Shown: positions 1 to 8,645, counted from the stretch's first letter. The stretch: DNA of 64,000 nucleotides from JANNPJ01 sp965200525 (GCA_965200525.1 OZ241368.1:6820001-6884000); one strand, 5' to 3'. The notes: generated by a model from the sequence alone, not told the origin. Numbers and translations: made by a program.

Positions 1-48
1 CCAGTGCGGTACTTGCTGCTCCGATGTGGTGAAATCAGCCGGCGTCAT
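1..48 (-). CDS. 5' end of an unidentified gene running off the left edge
   Basis: An open minus-strand frame begins with ATG at 46-48 and stays open for all 16 visible codons (MTPADFTTSEQQVPHW). A purine-rich GGGGAA lies about 7 bases upstream, which could serve as a weak ribosome site. The neighbouring glycosyltransferase belongs to a family usually found in MSMEG_0565-0572 (Nit1C) clusters, so another cluster member is a reasonable guess. Too little is visible to name a product, and the frame could be fortuitous. Confidence 0.3.
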   Translation of the reverse strand, partial: MTPADFTTSEQQVPHW

Positions 49-139
49 GAGAGGTTCCCCACAAGCTCATGACTAACTGTGATTGGATATTCACGTGCAG
101 TCAACGAAGTCTTTAGAGAGCACGGCCGGCGACAACCGA

Positions 140-292
140 ATGGTCGCTGGACGCGCCCCGATGATCACTCAGGGTGGATCGGCTCCGCATTTCACGCACG
201 CCAGCGGCGGTGGTTTCTGCACCGTCTGCGGAACGGTCTGGCCCTGTGCCCAGTCCGGCCGGCGCGGCGAGGACAGCTCCTCCCACTCCTAA
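140..292 (+). CDS. Possible small Cys-rich protein (CxxC...C motif)
   Basis: A short plus-strand frame lies in the 271-base gap between the left-edge gene and the glycosyltransferase. Its C-terminal half reads GGGFCTVCGTVWPCAQSG, so it has a CxxC pair plus a third Cys after WP. This resembles small actinobacterial proteins with an HxxxxGxCxxCGxxWPC signature that may bind zinc. The start is uncertain: ATG at 140 gives 50 residues, and TTG 83 or GTG 95 in the same frame would give longer forms. No clear Shine-Dalgarno or -10 was seen. It ends in TAA, convergent with the glycosyltransferase. The motif is the only real support. Confidence 0.4.
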   Translation: MVAGRAPMITQGGSAPHFTHASGGGFCTVCGTVWPCAQSGRRGEDSSSHS

Positions 293-319
293 CCGCTGTT
301 CCCGGCCCGGTCGGTCGGG

Positions 320-1492
320 TCAGGCCTTTCCGAGGGGGCGGCCCTCGGCCAGCAGCCGGCGGTACAGCTCCAGGTGACTGCGGGCCGCGTCGTCCCAGCG
401 GTGGCGCCCGGCCAGGGCTCGCCCGGCCGACCCCAGTTGCTCGTCCGGCCGATCCAGCGCGGCCAGCAACTGGCCGGCCAGACCGGCCTCGGACGGGCTT
501 TCTCCGTCCGGGCTGTCGTCGTCCGGGCTGTCGGTGGCGAACCGGACCGTACCCGCGAACACCTCGCGGAACACCGGCAGGTCACGAGTGACCACCGGAA
601 CCCCCGCGGCCAGCGCCTCCATCGCGGCCAGACCGAAACCCTCCTGCACCGAGGGGAAGGCGAACACCCCGGCCGCGGCGATCAGGCCGGGCAGCTCGTG
701 GTGCTCGACCGGCCCCAGCACAGCCGGTTCCACCGCCAGCGCCAGGGCCAGCTCGTCGACCTGACGGCGGTAGTCCCGGTAGTCGAACAGGGTGTCTCCG
801 CCGGCCACGACCAGCCGGGTGCCGGGCCGGCGCTCGCGTACCCCGGCCATCGCCCGGACCAAGTCGAGTGTGCCCTTGCGAGGCTCGATCCCGCCGACCG
901 CCAGCACGTAGGCCCCGAACCGGTCCCGCCAGGCCTGTCGCTGACCGGCCGCCCGCGGGTCGTCGGCCGCGGCGGCCGCGAACCGGTCGGCCTCGACGCC
1001 GTTGGGGATCACGGTGGCGATCCGGCCGGTGAGCTCGTGCAGTTCAGCCGCCACGGCCGCCGAGACGCAGACCAGGGCGACCGGCTCGACCAGCGCCCGC
1101 TGATGGCAGGCGGCCAGCTCGGGCGTGGTGAAGTGATCCAGGTGATGCACGGTGCGCAGCCGGCCGGGCACCGCGTTGGCGGTGATGCAGTCCTGGGCGT
1201 GGACGACGTCGTACCGGTCCTGCTCCTGCCGATAGGCCGCCGAGAGCAGGGCGATCGAGCGCTGAACCCGCGGCCCTACCCCCTCGTCGGCCAGGTCCGG
1301 GAACGGCACCGCCCGGATCCGGACCCGCGGGTCGACCGGCCGGAAGAAGCCGCTGTCCCCACCTCGGGCCAGGGTCCACACGGTCACCTGCTGACCGGCC
1401 CGGGCCAGGGCCTCGGCCAGGGCCAGGGTGTGCACCACCCCGCCACGCGGCCGGGTCGAGTAGGTCAGCAGCGCGATCCGCAGCGGACTCAT
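320..1492 (-). CDS. GT4-type glycosyltransferase, MSMEG_0565 family
   Basis: A 390-residue GT-B fold glycosyltransferase, predicted cytosolic or membrane-peripheral. The N-terminus (RIALLTYSTRPRGGVVHTL) is typical of the MSMEG_0565 family: a glycine-rich acceptor-side loop preceded by a short strand. The C-terminal half has the family-4 nucleotide-sugar region (GGIEPRKGTLDLVRAM, then FPSVQEGFGLAAMEALAAGVPVV with the conserved E-x7-E arrangement). Its ATG overlaps the truB stop (ATGA), so it is translationally coupled to the truB operon. Family members elsewhere sit in Nit1C clusters with a nitrilase, radical SAM and flavoprotein genes; none is visible here, although the truncated gene at the left edge may be one. 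Sugar donor and acceptor are unknown. Confidence 0.88.
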   Translation of the reverse strand: MSPLRIALLTYSTRPRGGVVHTLALAEALARAGQQVTVWTLARGGDSGFFRPVDPRVRIRAVPFPDLADEGVGPRVQRSIALLSAAYRQEQDRYDVVHAQDCITANAVPGRLRTVHHLDHFTTPELAACHQRALVEPVALVCVSAAVAAELHELTGRIATVIPNGVEADRFAAAAADDPRAAGQRQAWRDRFGAYVLAVGGIEPRKGTLDLVRAMAGVRERRPGTRLVVAGGDTLFDYRDYRRQVDELALALAVEPAVLGPVEHHELPGLIAAAGVFAFPSVQEGFGLAAMEALAAGVPVVTRDLPVFREVFAGTVRFATDSPDDDSPDGESPSEAGLAGQLLAALDRPDEQLGSAGRALAGRHRWDDAARSHLELYRRLLAEGRPLGKA

Positions 1493-2382
1493 CCGGTGAG
1501 GACGACCAGCGGCCGGGCGGTCAGTCCGGCATCGGCGATCAGGGCGACCAGGCTGCCGTCCGGCGCGAAGGCCGCCGTCGGCCCCGGGCCCTGCTCGCTG
1601 GCCTCCAGCCGCTGGCCGTGGGCCAGCCGCCGGGCCTCGTCGGCGGACAGGTCCCGGGCCGGGAAGGCGGCCCGGGCGGCGTCGGCGATCGGCAGCAGGG
1701 CGAACTTGTCCTCCAGCGCGTCCAGGCTGAAGGCTCGCTCGATACCGTACGGCCCGACCCGGGTCCGGCGCAGTGACAGGAGGTGGCCGGCGCTATTCAG
1801 CCGGGCACCCAGGTCGCGGGCCAGCGCCCGGACGTAGGTGCCCGAGGAGCAGACCACCTCGACGTCCAGGTCGAGCACCGGCAGGCCGTCGACGTCCCCC
1901 GGTCGCGCGGTGAGGATCTCGAACCGGTGCACGGTGACCGGCCGGGCCTCCAGGACGACGTCCTCACCCTCCCGGACCCGGGCGTACGACCGCTTGCCGT
2001 CCACCTTGATGGCGCTGACCGAGCTCGGCACCTGCGAGATCGCGCCGCGCAGACCGGCGGTGGCCGACTCGACCAGGTCCAGGTCGACCGAGTCGAGACC
2101 GGGCCGGGCCGTGACCGTGCCCTCCCGGTCGTCGGTCACCGTGCCGATGCCGAGCCGGATTGTGGCCTGGTAGGACTTGTCCGCGCCGACCAGGTAGGTC
2201 AGCAACCGGGTGGCCCGCTCGACCCCGACCACCAGCACCCCGGTGGCCATCGGGTCCAGCGTGCCGGCGTGGCCGACCCGCCGGGTGCCGGCCAGCCGAC
2301 GGACCCGGGCCACCACGTCGTGCGAGGTGAGCCCGGCCGGCTTGTCGACGATGACCAGGCCGCTCTCGGCGGCCCCGCTCAA
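1489..2382 (-). CDS. truB: tRNA pseudouridine(55) synthase TruB
   Basis: Isomerises U55 in the T-loop of tRNAs to pseudouridine. This 297-residue protein opens with GLVIVDKPAGLTSHDVV and carries the catalytic block HAGTLDPMATGVLVVG, whose Asp43 is the predicted nucleophile (equivalent to E. coli Asp48). The second family block (KSYQATIRLGIGTVTDD) and a C-terminal PUA-like extension follow, giving the usual length. It lies immediately downstream of rbfA with a 4-base overlap, and its stop overlaps the glycosyltransferase start, so the three are probably cotranscribed and coupled. This neighbourhood is standard for bacterial truB. Confidence 0.97.
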   Translation of the reverse strand: MSGAAESGLVIVDKPAGLTSHDVVARVRRLAGTRRVGHAGTLDPMATGVLVVGVERATRLLTYLVGADKSYQATIRLGIGTVTDDREGTVTARPGLDSVDLDLVESATAGLRGAISQVPSSVSAIKVDGKRSYARVREGEDVVLEARPVTVHRFEILTARPGDVDGLPVLDLDVEVVCSSGTYVRALARDLGARLNSAGHLLSLRRTRVGPYGIERAFSLDALEDKFALLPIADAARAAFPARDLSADEARRLAHGQRLEASEQGPGPTAAFAPDGSLVALIADAGLTARPLVVLTG

Positions 2383-2879
2383 CGGATCGGCTCGTCGGTC
2401 GACGGCGGCCCGTCGACTTCGTCCGGCTCCTCGTCGTCGTCCTCGTCGTCCTCGTCGATGATCACCGGCTTCTTGTACGGGTCCGGGTCGCCGGCGTACT
2501 GCGCGCCGTTGGCCAGCGCGGCCACCGCGGCGTCCCGCTCGCGGGCCACGCTGAGCAGATCGTTCATCTGGGCGGCCGACTCCGGCAGGGCATCGGCGAT
2601 GAACTCCAGGGACGGCGTCAGCCGGATCCCGGTGCGCTTGCCGACCTCGGAGCGCAGGACGCCCTTGGCGCTCTCCAGCGCGGCCGCGGTGGCGGCCCGG
2701 TCCTCGTCGTCCCCGAAGACCGTGTAGAAGACCGTGGCGTGCTGCAGGTCGCCGGTCACCCGGGCGTCGGTCACCGTGATGAAGCCCAGCCGCGGATCCT
2801 TGATCCGCTTCTCGAGCGCCTCGGCCACCACCTCGCGGACCCGGTCCGCCAGCTTCCGAGCTCGTGCCGTGTCCGTCAT
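2379..2879 (-). CDS. rbfA: 30S ribosome-binding factor RbfA
   Basis: A cold-shock KH-like factor that assists late 30S maturation by binding near 16S helix 1. The 166-residue protein starts at MTDTARARKLADRVREVVAE and contains the conserved strand-turn region KDPRLGFITVTDARVTGDL and FYTVFGDDED. The frame is open 30 codons further upstream, but AGGA lies 6 bases before the ATG at 2879 (a tandem ATG precedes it at 2882) and conservation starts here. The C-terminal 40 residues are very acidic (DEDDEDDDEEPDEVDG), an extension beyond the folded domain. It is overlapped by truB downstream and follows the DUF503 gene. Confidence 0.94.
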   Translation of the reverse strand: MTDTARARKLADRVREVVAEALEKRIKDPRLGFITVTDARVTGDLQHATVFYTVFGDDEDRAATAAALESAKGVLRSEVGKRTGIRLTPSLEFIADALPESAAQMNDLLSVARERDAAVAALANGAQYAGDPDPYKKPVIIDEDDEDDDEEPDEVDGPPSTDEPIR

Positions 2880-2950
2880 CATTCGTCCTGTCTGTCCATG
2901 CCTACAGTGCCATCGGCTGCGGTTCTGGCCGAACCGCGAGCTAGATCGTT

Positions 2951-3247
2951 TCAGTCGTCGTCGTCGCCCCACACCCGGATACGAGCCGACAGCAGCTCCA
3001 GTTCCGGGCGGCCCGCGACCAGCGACTCACAGGCCGCAAGCACCTGCCGGCAGTGCGCGGCGTCCCCGGCGACCAGGGCGACCCCGACCTCGGCCCGGCG
3101 GTGCAGATCCTGGTCGCCGGTCTCGGCCGCGCTGACCTCGAACTTGCGGCGCAGTTCGGCTACCACCGGCCGGACCACCGAGCGCTTCTCCTTGAGCGAA
3201 TGAACGTCGCCCAGAAGCAGGTCCAGCGTCAGCGAACCGACGTACAT
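2951..3247 (-). CDS. DUF503 (YlxP-like) family protein
   Basis: A 98-residue protein of the YlxP/DUF503 family, small ferredoxin-like-fold proteins encoded between infB and rbfA in many Gram-positives. Function is not established; a role near ribosome maturation is inferred from position only. Visible hallmarks are MYVGSLTLDLLLGDVHSLKEKR at the start (conserved LxxxxVxSLKEKR segment) and the central RRKFEVSAAETGDQDLHRRA block. The start is set by this conserved N-terminus; the frame is open 62 codons upstream into the infB trailer. It lies 83 bases after infB, from which a strong hairpin separates it. Confidence 0.88.
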   Translation of the reverse strand: MYVGSLTLDLLLGDVHSLKEKRSVVRPVVAELRRKFEVSAAETGDQDLHRRAEVGVALVAGDAAHCRQVLAACESLVAGRPELELLSARIRVWGDDDD

Positions 3248-3282
3248 CCCGTCATCCGTCCTCTCGACCAGCCGAACGAGGG

Positions 3283-3319
3283 CTGGGGCGGTGCCCGCAC
3301 GAGGCCGGCACCGCCCCAG
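3283..3319 (-). terminator. Perfect 13-bp hairpin between infB and the DUF503 gene
   Basis: CTGGGGCGGTGCC (3283-3295) and its exact complement GGCACCGCCCCAG (3307-3319) are separated by 11 bases. The hairpin starts 12 bases past the infB stop codon. No T-tract follows on the minus strand, so it may be a GC-rich actinobacterial terminator or attenuator, or an mRNA 3'-end stabiliser. Confidence 0.65.
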
Positions 3320-3330
3320 TTCAGTCGATC

Positions 3331-6300
3331 TCAGTCGCGCTTCTTCTCGATCCGCGCCTTCTCGCGCATCTCGAAGGTCTCGATGATGTCCTCGGGCTTG
3401 ATGTCGTTGAACGACCCCAGCCCGATACCGCACTCGAAGCCTTCGCGGACCTCGGTCGCGTCATCCTTGAACCGCTTGAGCGACTCGATCGTGAGGTTGT
3501 CGCCCACCACGACCCCGTTGCGCAGCAACCGGGCCTTGGTGTTGCGGCGGATCTCGCCGGTCCGGACGATGCAACCCGCGATGTTGCCGAACCGGCTGGA
3601 CCGGAACACCTCGCGGACCTCGGCCGTACCGAGCTGAGCCTCCTCGAACTCGGGCTTGAGCAGCCCCCGCAGCGAGGCCTCGATCTCGTCGATCGCCTGG
3701 TAGATGACCGAGTAGAAGCGCACGTCGACGCCTTCGCGGTCGGCGTACTCCTGGTTCTGGCCCTCGGACTTCACGTTGAAGCCGACGATGATCGCGTTGG
3801 AGGCGACCGCCAGGTTGATGTTGTTCCGGGTGATCGCGCCGACGCCGCGGTCGATGATCCGCAGCTCGACCTCTTCACCCACGTCGATCTGGAGCAGCGC
3901 GTCCTCCAGGGCCTCGACCGAACCCGCGCCGTCGCCCTTGAGGATGAGGTTGAGGGTCTCGACCTTGCCCAGCTCGAGGGCCTTGGTGAAGTCCTCAAGG
4001 CTGATCCGCTTGCGCGAACGGGCCAGGGCCGCGTTGCGCTCGATCGCCTCGCGCTTCTCGGCGATCTGCCGGGCGGTCCGGTCGTCCGGGGCCACCAGGA
4101 AGGTGTCGCCGGCGCCGGGCACCGAGGTCAGACCGAGCACCATGACCGGCCGGGACGGCGTGGCCACCTCGACCGACTCGCCGTGCTCGTCGAGCATGGC
4201 CCGGACCCGGCCGTAGCCGGTACCGGCCACGATCGAGTCGCCGATGTGCAGCGAACCGGACTGCACCAGGACGGTCGCCACCGGACCGCGGCCGCGGTCG
4301 AGGTTGGCCTCGATGGCCACCCCTCGCGCGTCCTTGTCCGGGTTGGCCCGCAGGTCGAGCGAGGCGTCCGCGGTGAGCAGGATCGCCTCCAGCAGGCCGT
4401 CCAGGTTGAGCCGCTGCTTGGCCGACACCTCGACGAACATCGTGTCGCCGCCGTACTCCTCGGCGACCAGGTTGTACTCGGTCAGCTGCTGCCGGATCTT
4501 GTCCGGGTTGGCGCCTTCCTTGTCGACCTTGTTGATCGCCACGACGATCGGCACGTCGGCCGCCTGAGCGTGGTTGAGCGCCTCGATGGTCTGCGGCATC
4601 ACACCGTCGTCGGCCGCCACCACGAGGACCGCGATGTCGGTGACCTTGGCCCCACGGGCACGCATGGCCGTGAACGCCTCGTGGCCGGGGGTGTCGATGA
4701 ACGTGATGGCCCGGTCGAAACCCTCGTGCTGGGTGTGCACCTGGTACGCACCGATGTGCTGAGTGATGCCACCGGCCTCGCCGGCCACCACGTCGGTGGA
4801 CCGGATCGCGTCCAGCAGCTTCGTCTTACCGTGGTCGACGTGACCCATCACGGTCACGACCGGCGGGCGGGCCACGAGGAAGGCCTCGTCGTCGGCCGCT
4901 TCGCCCTCGATGTCGATGGAGAAGGTGCCCAGCAGCTCGCGGTCCTCGTCCTCCGGGGAGACGACCTCGATGTTGTAGCCGAGCTCCTCGCCGAGGATGT
5001 CGAACGTCTCCTCGTTCAGCGACTGGGTCGCGGTGGCCATCTCACCGAGGTGGATGAGCACCGTGACCAGGCTGGCCGGGTTGGCGCCGATCTTGTCCGC
5101 GAAGTCGGTCAGCGACGATCCACGCCGCAACCGGACCACGGTGGAGCCGTCGCCACGGGGGACGATCACGCCACCGGGAGCCGGCGCCTGCATGTTGTCG
5201 AACTCTTGACGCCGCTGCTTCTTCGACTTGCGACCCCGGACCGGACGGCCACCGGCGCGACCGAACGCGCCCTGTGTGCCGCCCCGGCCACCACGGCCAC
5301 GAGCACCGCCGAAGCCGCCGCCGCCGGGAGGACCACCCGGACCGCCGCCGCCACCGGGACGGCCGCCGAAGCCACCGCCACCACCGGCGCCGCCGGGGCC
5401 ACCGCGACCGCCACCGGCGCCGCCACGACTGGGCGCACCGGCCCGGCCCGGACCACCGGGACCGCCGGGGCCACTGGGCCGGCCGACGCTGCTACGGCCC
5501 GGCATCATGCCGGGGTTGGGCCGGGACGACGGCATGCCACCCGGGCTGGGCCGCGGCCCACCGGGACGGGGACCGCCGGGACGGTCGGTGCTGGGTGCAC
5601 CGGGACCGGCCGCGGCCGGAGCGCTGCTCTGCGGGCGCGGGCCGCCGGGGCCGCCGGGGCTGCTGCCACCACCCTGCGGGCGGGGCATTCCCTGGGACGG
5701 CGCGAACGGGTTGTTGCCGGGGCGGGGGTTGCCCGGACGGGGCATTCCCTGGGACGGCGCGAACGGGTTGTTGCCCGGACGCGGAGCCCCCGGACCCGGG
5801 CGCGGGCCACGCGGACCCGGAGCCGGCCGGTCGCCACCGGACGCGGGGCGCTCGGCCGCACGCTCGGGGCGATCGGCCCGCTCGGGAGCGGGACGGGCGT
5901 CGGACCGGGCCGCCGGAGCCTGCGGCCGGCTCGGAGCCGGACGCTCGGCCGGAGCCGCCGGCGCCGGAGCGGCACTGCGGACCGGTTCCGGTGCGGCCGG
6001 ACGAGCCGGGGCCGGACGCGGACCCGGGGTGGGGCCGGACGGCCGGGTCGGAGCGGACGGGGCCGCGCTGACCGGGGCGGGCGCCGCAGCGGCGCGAACC
6101 GGCTCGGGAGCCGGCACGAACGGCGTCTGCGCCGGGGCCGGCCGATCCACCGGAGCGGCCGGAGCCGGGGCCGCCGGCCGCGTGGGAGCGGTCGGCGCGG
6201 GGGCAGGGGGTGCTGCTACCGCCGCCGCGACCGGGGCGGCCGGACGAGCGGGGGTGCGCTTGGCCGGAGCGCCCTCGGCGCCGGGGGCCGGCGGGAGCGA

Positions 6301-6444
6301 CTCGCGCAGCTTGCGGACCACGGGGGGCTCGACGGTCGACGATGCCGACCGGACGAATTCACCCAGTTCCTGCAGCTTGGCCAGAACTTCTTTGCTTTCG
6401 TACCCGAGCTCTTTGGCGAGCTCGTAGACCCGGACCTTTGCCAC
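3331..6444 (-). CDS. infB: Translation initiation factor IF-2
   Basis: GTPase that brings fMet-tRNA to the 30S subunit and promotes subunit joining. It is 1037 residues, long for the family because of the linker. The N-terminal IF2N-like domain (MAKVRVYELAKELG, about 1-50) is followed by about 350 residues of low-complexity Pro/Ala/Gly/Arg sequence. The G domain has the P-loop GHVDHGKT near residue 533, then DTPGHEAF and NKVD. Domains II-IV end in KARIEKKRD. The linker includes a 19-residue tandem repeat (NNPFAPSQGMPRPGN twice). It lies downstream of ylxR after a 90-base gap and ends just before a strong hairpin. Confidence 0.98.
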   Translation of the reverse strand: MAKVRVYELAKELGYESKEVLAKLQELGEFVRSASSTVEPPVVRKLRESLPPAPGAEGAPAKRTPARPAAPVAAAVAAPPAPAPTAPTRPAAPAPAAPVDRPAPAQTPFVPAPEPVRAAAAPAPVSAAPSAPTRPSGPTPGPRPAPARPAAPEPVRSAAPAPAAPAERPAPSRPQAPAARSDARPAPERADRPERAAERPASGGDRPAPGPRGPRPGPGAPRPGNNPFAPSQGMPRPGNPRPGNNPFAPSQGMPRPQGGGSSPGGPGGPRPQSSAPAAAGPGAPSTDRPGGPRPGGPRPSPGGMPSSRPNPGMMPGRSSVGRPSGPGGPGGPGRAGAPSRGGAGGGRGGPGGAGGGGGFGGRPGGGGGPGGPPGGGGFGGARGRGGRGGTQGAFGRAGGRPVRGRKSKKQRRQEFDNMQAPAPGGVIVPRGDGSTVVRLRRGSSLTDFADKIGANPASLVTVLIHLGEMATATQSLNEETFDILGEELGYNIEVVSPEDEDRELLGTFSIDIEGEAADDEAFLVARPPVVTVMGHVDHGKTKLLDAIRSTDVVAGEAGGITQHIGAYQVHTQHEGFDRAITFIDTPGHEAFTAMRARGAKVTDIAVLVVAADDGVMPQTIEALNHAQAADVPIVVAINKVDKEGANPDKIRQQLTEYNLVAEEYGGDTMFVEVSAKQRLNLDGLLEAILLTADASLDLRANPDKDARGVAIEANLDRGRGPVATVLVQSGSLHIGDSIVAGTGYGRVRAMLDEHGESVEVATPSRPVMVLGLTSVPGAGDTFLVAPDDRTARQIAEKREAIERNAALARSRKRISLEDFTKALELGKVETLNLILKGDGAGSVEALEDALLQIDVGEEVELRIIDRGVGAITRNNINLAVASNAIIVGFNVKSEGQNQEYADREGVDVRFYSVIYQAIDEIEASLRGLLKPEFEEAQLGTAEVREVFRSSRFGNIAGCIVRTGEIRRNTKARLLRNGVVVGDNLTIESLKRFKDDATEVREGFECGIGLGSFNDIKPEDIIETFEMREKARIEKKRD
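5684..5780. repeat. 57-bp tandem duplication inside the infB linker
   Basis: The segment GGCATTCCCTGGGACGGCGC and the following bases (starting 5684) recur with a 57-base period starting at 5741, encoding two copies of a 19-residue unit containing NNPFAPSQGMPRP. Because 57 is a multiple of three, the frame is preserved. This is a typical length polymorphism in a disordered linker. Confidence 0.8.
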
Positions 6445-6534
6445 GTCTCTCCTGTCTCAGTCCGAGCCAGGGCAGGCAGCGGACCGTCGTTACGGTGGTG
6501 GGGTGCTCATCGGAGCGTGCTCATCGGGTGCTCA

Positions 6535-6900
6535 TCAGCCTTGGACCCGCTTTCGACTGGACGGTTCTGATGGACGTACTGACGACATAGCTACGACATA
6601 GTGTCGCACCGGTGTCGAATCGAGCGGAGCACCCCGGCGCAGAGCCCGGGTGAACGCCCGTCGACGATCGGCGAGTTCGAAACACTTCAGGTCGAGATGC
6701 AATGACGCACCTCGCCCGAAGACCTTGTGCCGCGGATCAGGGACGACGGACCAGATGCCCTCGACCTCAACCGCAGCCACGCGGAGCAGAACGGACCGCT
6801 CAGCACGCTCGCGGCAGCCCACACACGTGCGGACCGAACCGTGAGAGGGCTCGTCGACCGAGGTGGAGCGCGCGACCGCATGACCGGCGACAGAAAGCAT
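6535..6900 (-). CDS. ylxR: YlxR (DUF448) RNA-binding protein
   Basis: A 121-residue protein with the YlxR core RTCVGCRERAERSVLLRVA followed by FGRGASLHLDLKCFELADRR, matching the family pattern of a CxxCR motif and a GRGAYxxxxxxC motif. YlxR proteins are small nucleoid- or RNA-associated factors encoded between nusA and infB; in some Firmicutes the homologue (RnpM) binds RNase P RNA. The start is ATG 6900 because GAGG lies 5 bases upstream. The N-terminal 25 residues and the C-terminal tail are less conserved. It follows nusA by 65 bases. Confidence 0.93.
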   Translation of the reverse strand: MLSVAGHAVARSTSVDEPSHGSVRTCVGCRERAERSVLLRVAAVEVEGIWSVVPDPRHKVFGRGASLHLDLKCFELADRRRAFTRALRRGAPLDSTPVRHYVVAMSSVRPSEPSSRKRVQG

Positions 6901-6965
6901 AGCCCTCGTCGCACCACGATTGTTCCCGGGACCGGCATCCGGACCCGGCCCGGACGTCGGCACGC

Positions 6966-8066
6966 TCACCGCTCGGGCTGCGCGCCGGCCGGTTTCCGGG
7001 ATATTTCGGCCGCCGCGCCGGTCACATCCGCACCGGTCACCTCCGCATCGGTCGCGTCCAGGTCGGCCTGGCTCCCGGCCGCGGCAGTGGCCCGCGGGTC
7101 GATCCCGGTGTCGGAGCGGATGTCGATCCGCCAGCCAGTGAGCTTGGCCGCCAGCCGGGCGTTCTGACCTTCCTTGCCGATCGCCAGCGAGAGCTGGTAG
7201 TCGGGCACGACCACCCGGGCCGAGCGAGCCTGCAGGTCGACGATCTCGACCGACGACACCCGGGCCGGCGACAGGGCACTGGCCACGAAGGCGGCCGGGC
7301 TCTCGTTGAAGTCGACGATGTCGATCTTCTCGCCGTGCAGCTCGGCCATCACCGCGCGAACCCGCTGCCCCATCGGCCCGATGCAGGCGCCCTTGGCGTT
7401 GACCCCCGCGACGGTGGCGATCACCGCCACCTTGGACCGGTGGCCGGCCTCGCGGGCCAGGGCCTTGATCTCGACCGTGCCGTCGGCGACCTCGGGCACT
7501 TCCAGCGAGAACAGCTTGCGGACCAGGTTGGGGTGGGTGCGGGAGAGCGTGATCGACGGCCCCTTCATGCCCTTGCGGACGCCGATCACGTAGCACCGGA
7601 TCCGGGCGCCGTGCACGTACGACTCCCCCGGGACCTGCTCGGCCGGGGGCAGCACGGCCTCGACCGTCCCCAGGTCGACGTGGACCATGCGCGGGTCGGA
7701 ACTCTGCTGGATGATCCCCGAGATGATGTCGCCCTCGCGACCCCGGAACTCGCCCAGCACCTGCTCGTCCTCGGCGTCGCGCAACCGCTGCATGATCGTC
7801 TGGCGGGCGGTGGTGGCGGCGATCCGGCCGAAGCCGTGCGGGGTGTCTTCGTACTCCTTGCCGAGCACCCCGGCGTCGTCCACCTCCTGGGCCCAGACGA
7901 TGACGTGCCCGGTGGCCCGGTCGAGCTCCACCCGGGCGTGTTTCTGGGCGTCCTCGGTGCGGTGGTAGGCCAGCAGCAGGGCCTGCTCGATCGTGCGGAC
8001 CAGCAGGTCGAGCGGGATTTCCTTCTCGCGTTCAAGGGCTCGCAAGGCCGCCAGGTCGATGTCCAT
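6966..8066 (-). CDS. nusA: Transcription termination/antitermination factor NusA
   Basis: Binds RNA polymerase and nascent RNA to control pausing, termination and antitermination. The protein is 366 residues, the short actinobacterial form. It has an N-terminal RNAP-binding domain (MDIDLAALRALEREKEIPLD), an S1 domain (about 125-200, GIIQQSSDPRMVHVDLG), and two KH domains (VNAKGACIGPMGQRVRAV and YQLSLAIGKEGQNARLAAKL). It ends with an unconserved Ala/Thr/Asp-rich tail, without the acidic repeats of the E. coli protein. The ATG at 8066 lies 3 bases after the rimP stop codon, so the pair is coupled. Confidence 0.97.
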   Translation of the reverse strand: MDIDLAALRALEREKEIPLDLLVRTIEQALLLAYHRTEDAQKHARVELDRATGHVIVWAQEVDDAGVLGKEYEDTPHGFGRIAATTARQTIMQRLRDAEDEQVLGEFRGREGDIISGIIQQSSDPRMVHVDLGTVEAVLPPAEQVPGESYVHGARIRCYVIGVRKGMKGPSITLSRTHPNLVRKLFSLEVPEVADGTVEIKALAREAGHRSKVAVIATVAGVNAKGACIGPMGQRVRAVMAELHGEKIDIVDFNESPAAFVASALSPARVSSVEIVDLQARSARVVVPDYQLSLAIGKEGQNARLAAKLTGWRIDIRSDTGIDPRATAAAGSQADLDATDAEVTGADVTGAAAEISRKPAGAQPER

Positions 8067-8069
8067 CGC

Positions 8070-8645
8070 TCAGCCCTCACCCTCTGTGTCGTCGTCGGTG
8101 TCGTCGTCGTCGGTGTCGTCGTCGGTGTCGTCGTCCTCGAGCTCTTCATCGTCCGCCGCCGACGGATGGCCGAACTCGAGCTCCACCCGGCCCGAGCCGA
8201 CGTCGGCCCAGCCGACCTCACGCTCGCCGTCCAGCACCAGGCCGGTATCGGTGACCGCGGTCAGCCGACCGATCGCGGCCGAGGGGGCCCAGACCGGTGC
8301 GGCCCCGGCCGGCGGGACCAGCTCGACCAGCCGGCCCCGGGCCCGCATCCAGTGCCGCCGCTCGGTGAGCGGCCGGTCGGCCCCGGGCGAGCTGACCTCC
8401 AGCACGTAGGGCTGACCGCCCATCACGGAGCTCTCGTCCAGCGCGGCCGAGATGGCCTGGGCCGCGGTGGCCACCGAGTCCATCGGAACCCCACCGGTGC
8501 GATCCTCAGGAAGATCCACCGTCACGCGCAGCACCCGGCGCTTGCCGGCCGGGGTGACGGTGACGTTCTCGATCACGAGACCGGCGTCGCGGGCGAGCGG
8601 CTCGGCCAAGGCGCGCACGCCGTCGGCCTGGGAGGGCGCGCTCAT
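8070..8645 (-). CDS. rimP: Ribosome maturation factor RimP
   Basis: Needed for maturation of the 30S subunit. A 191-residue protein with the RimP N-domain (VRALAEPLARDAGLVIENV, then KRRVLRVTVDLPED) and the signature VLEVSSPGADRPLTERRHW, followed by an SH3-like C-domain. The start is set by a near-perfect Shine-Dalgarno GAGGAGGT six bases before ATG 8645; the frame is open 25 codons further upstream without support. The C-terminus is an acidic tail built from Asp/Thr repeats, encoded by a GTC/GTG-rich triplet tract at about 8085-8145. First gene of the nusA operon here. Confidence 0.95.
   Translation of the reverse strand: MSAPSQADGVRALAEPLARDAGLVIENVTVTPAGKRRVLRVTVDLPEDRTGGVPMDSVATAAQAISAALDESSVMGGQPYVLEVSSPGADRPLTERRHWMRARGRLVELVPPAGAAPVWAPSAAIGRLTAVTDTGLVLDGEREVGWADVGSGRVELEFGHPSAADDEELEDDDTDDDTDDDDTDDDTEGEG

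Noticed and set aside
4183..6570. Long plus-strand open frame (795 codons) opposite infB
   Set aside because: Antisense to the conserved IF-2 gene. Very low-complexity His/Arg/Gly composition and no family motif; an artefact of high GC third positions.
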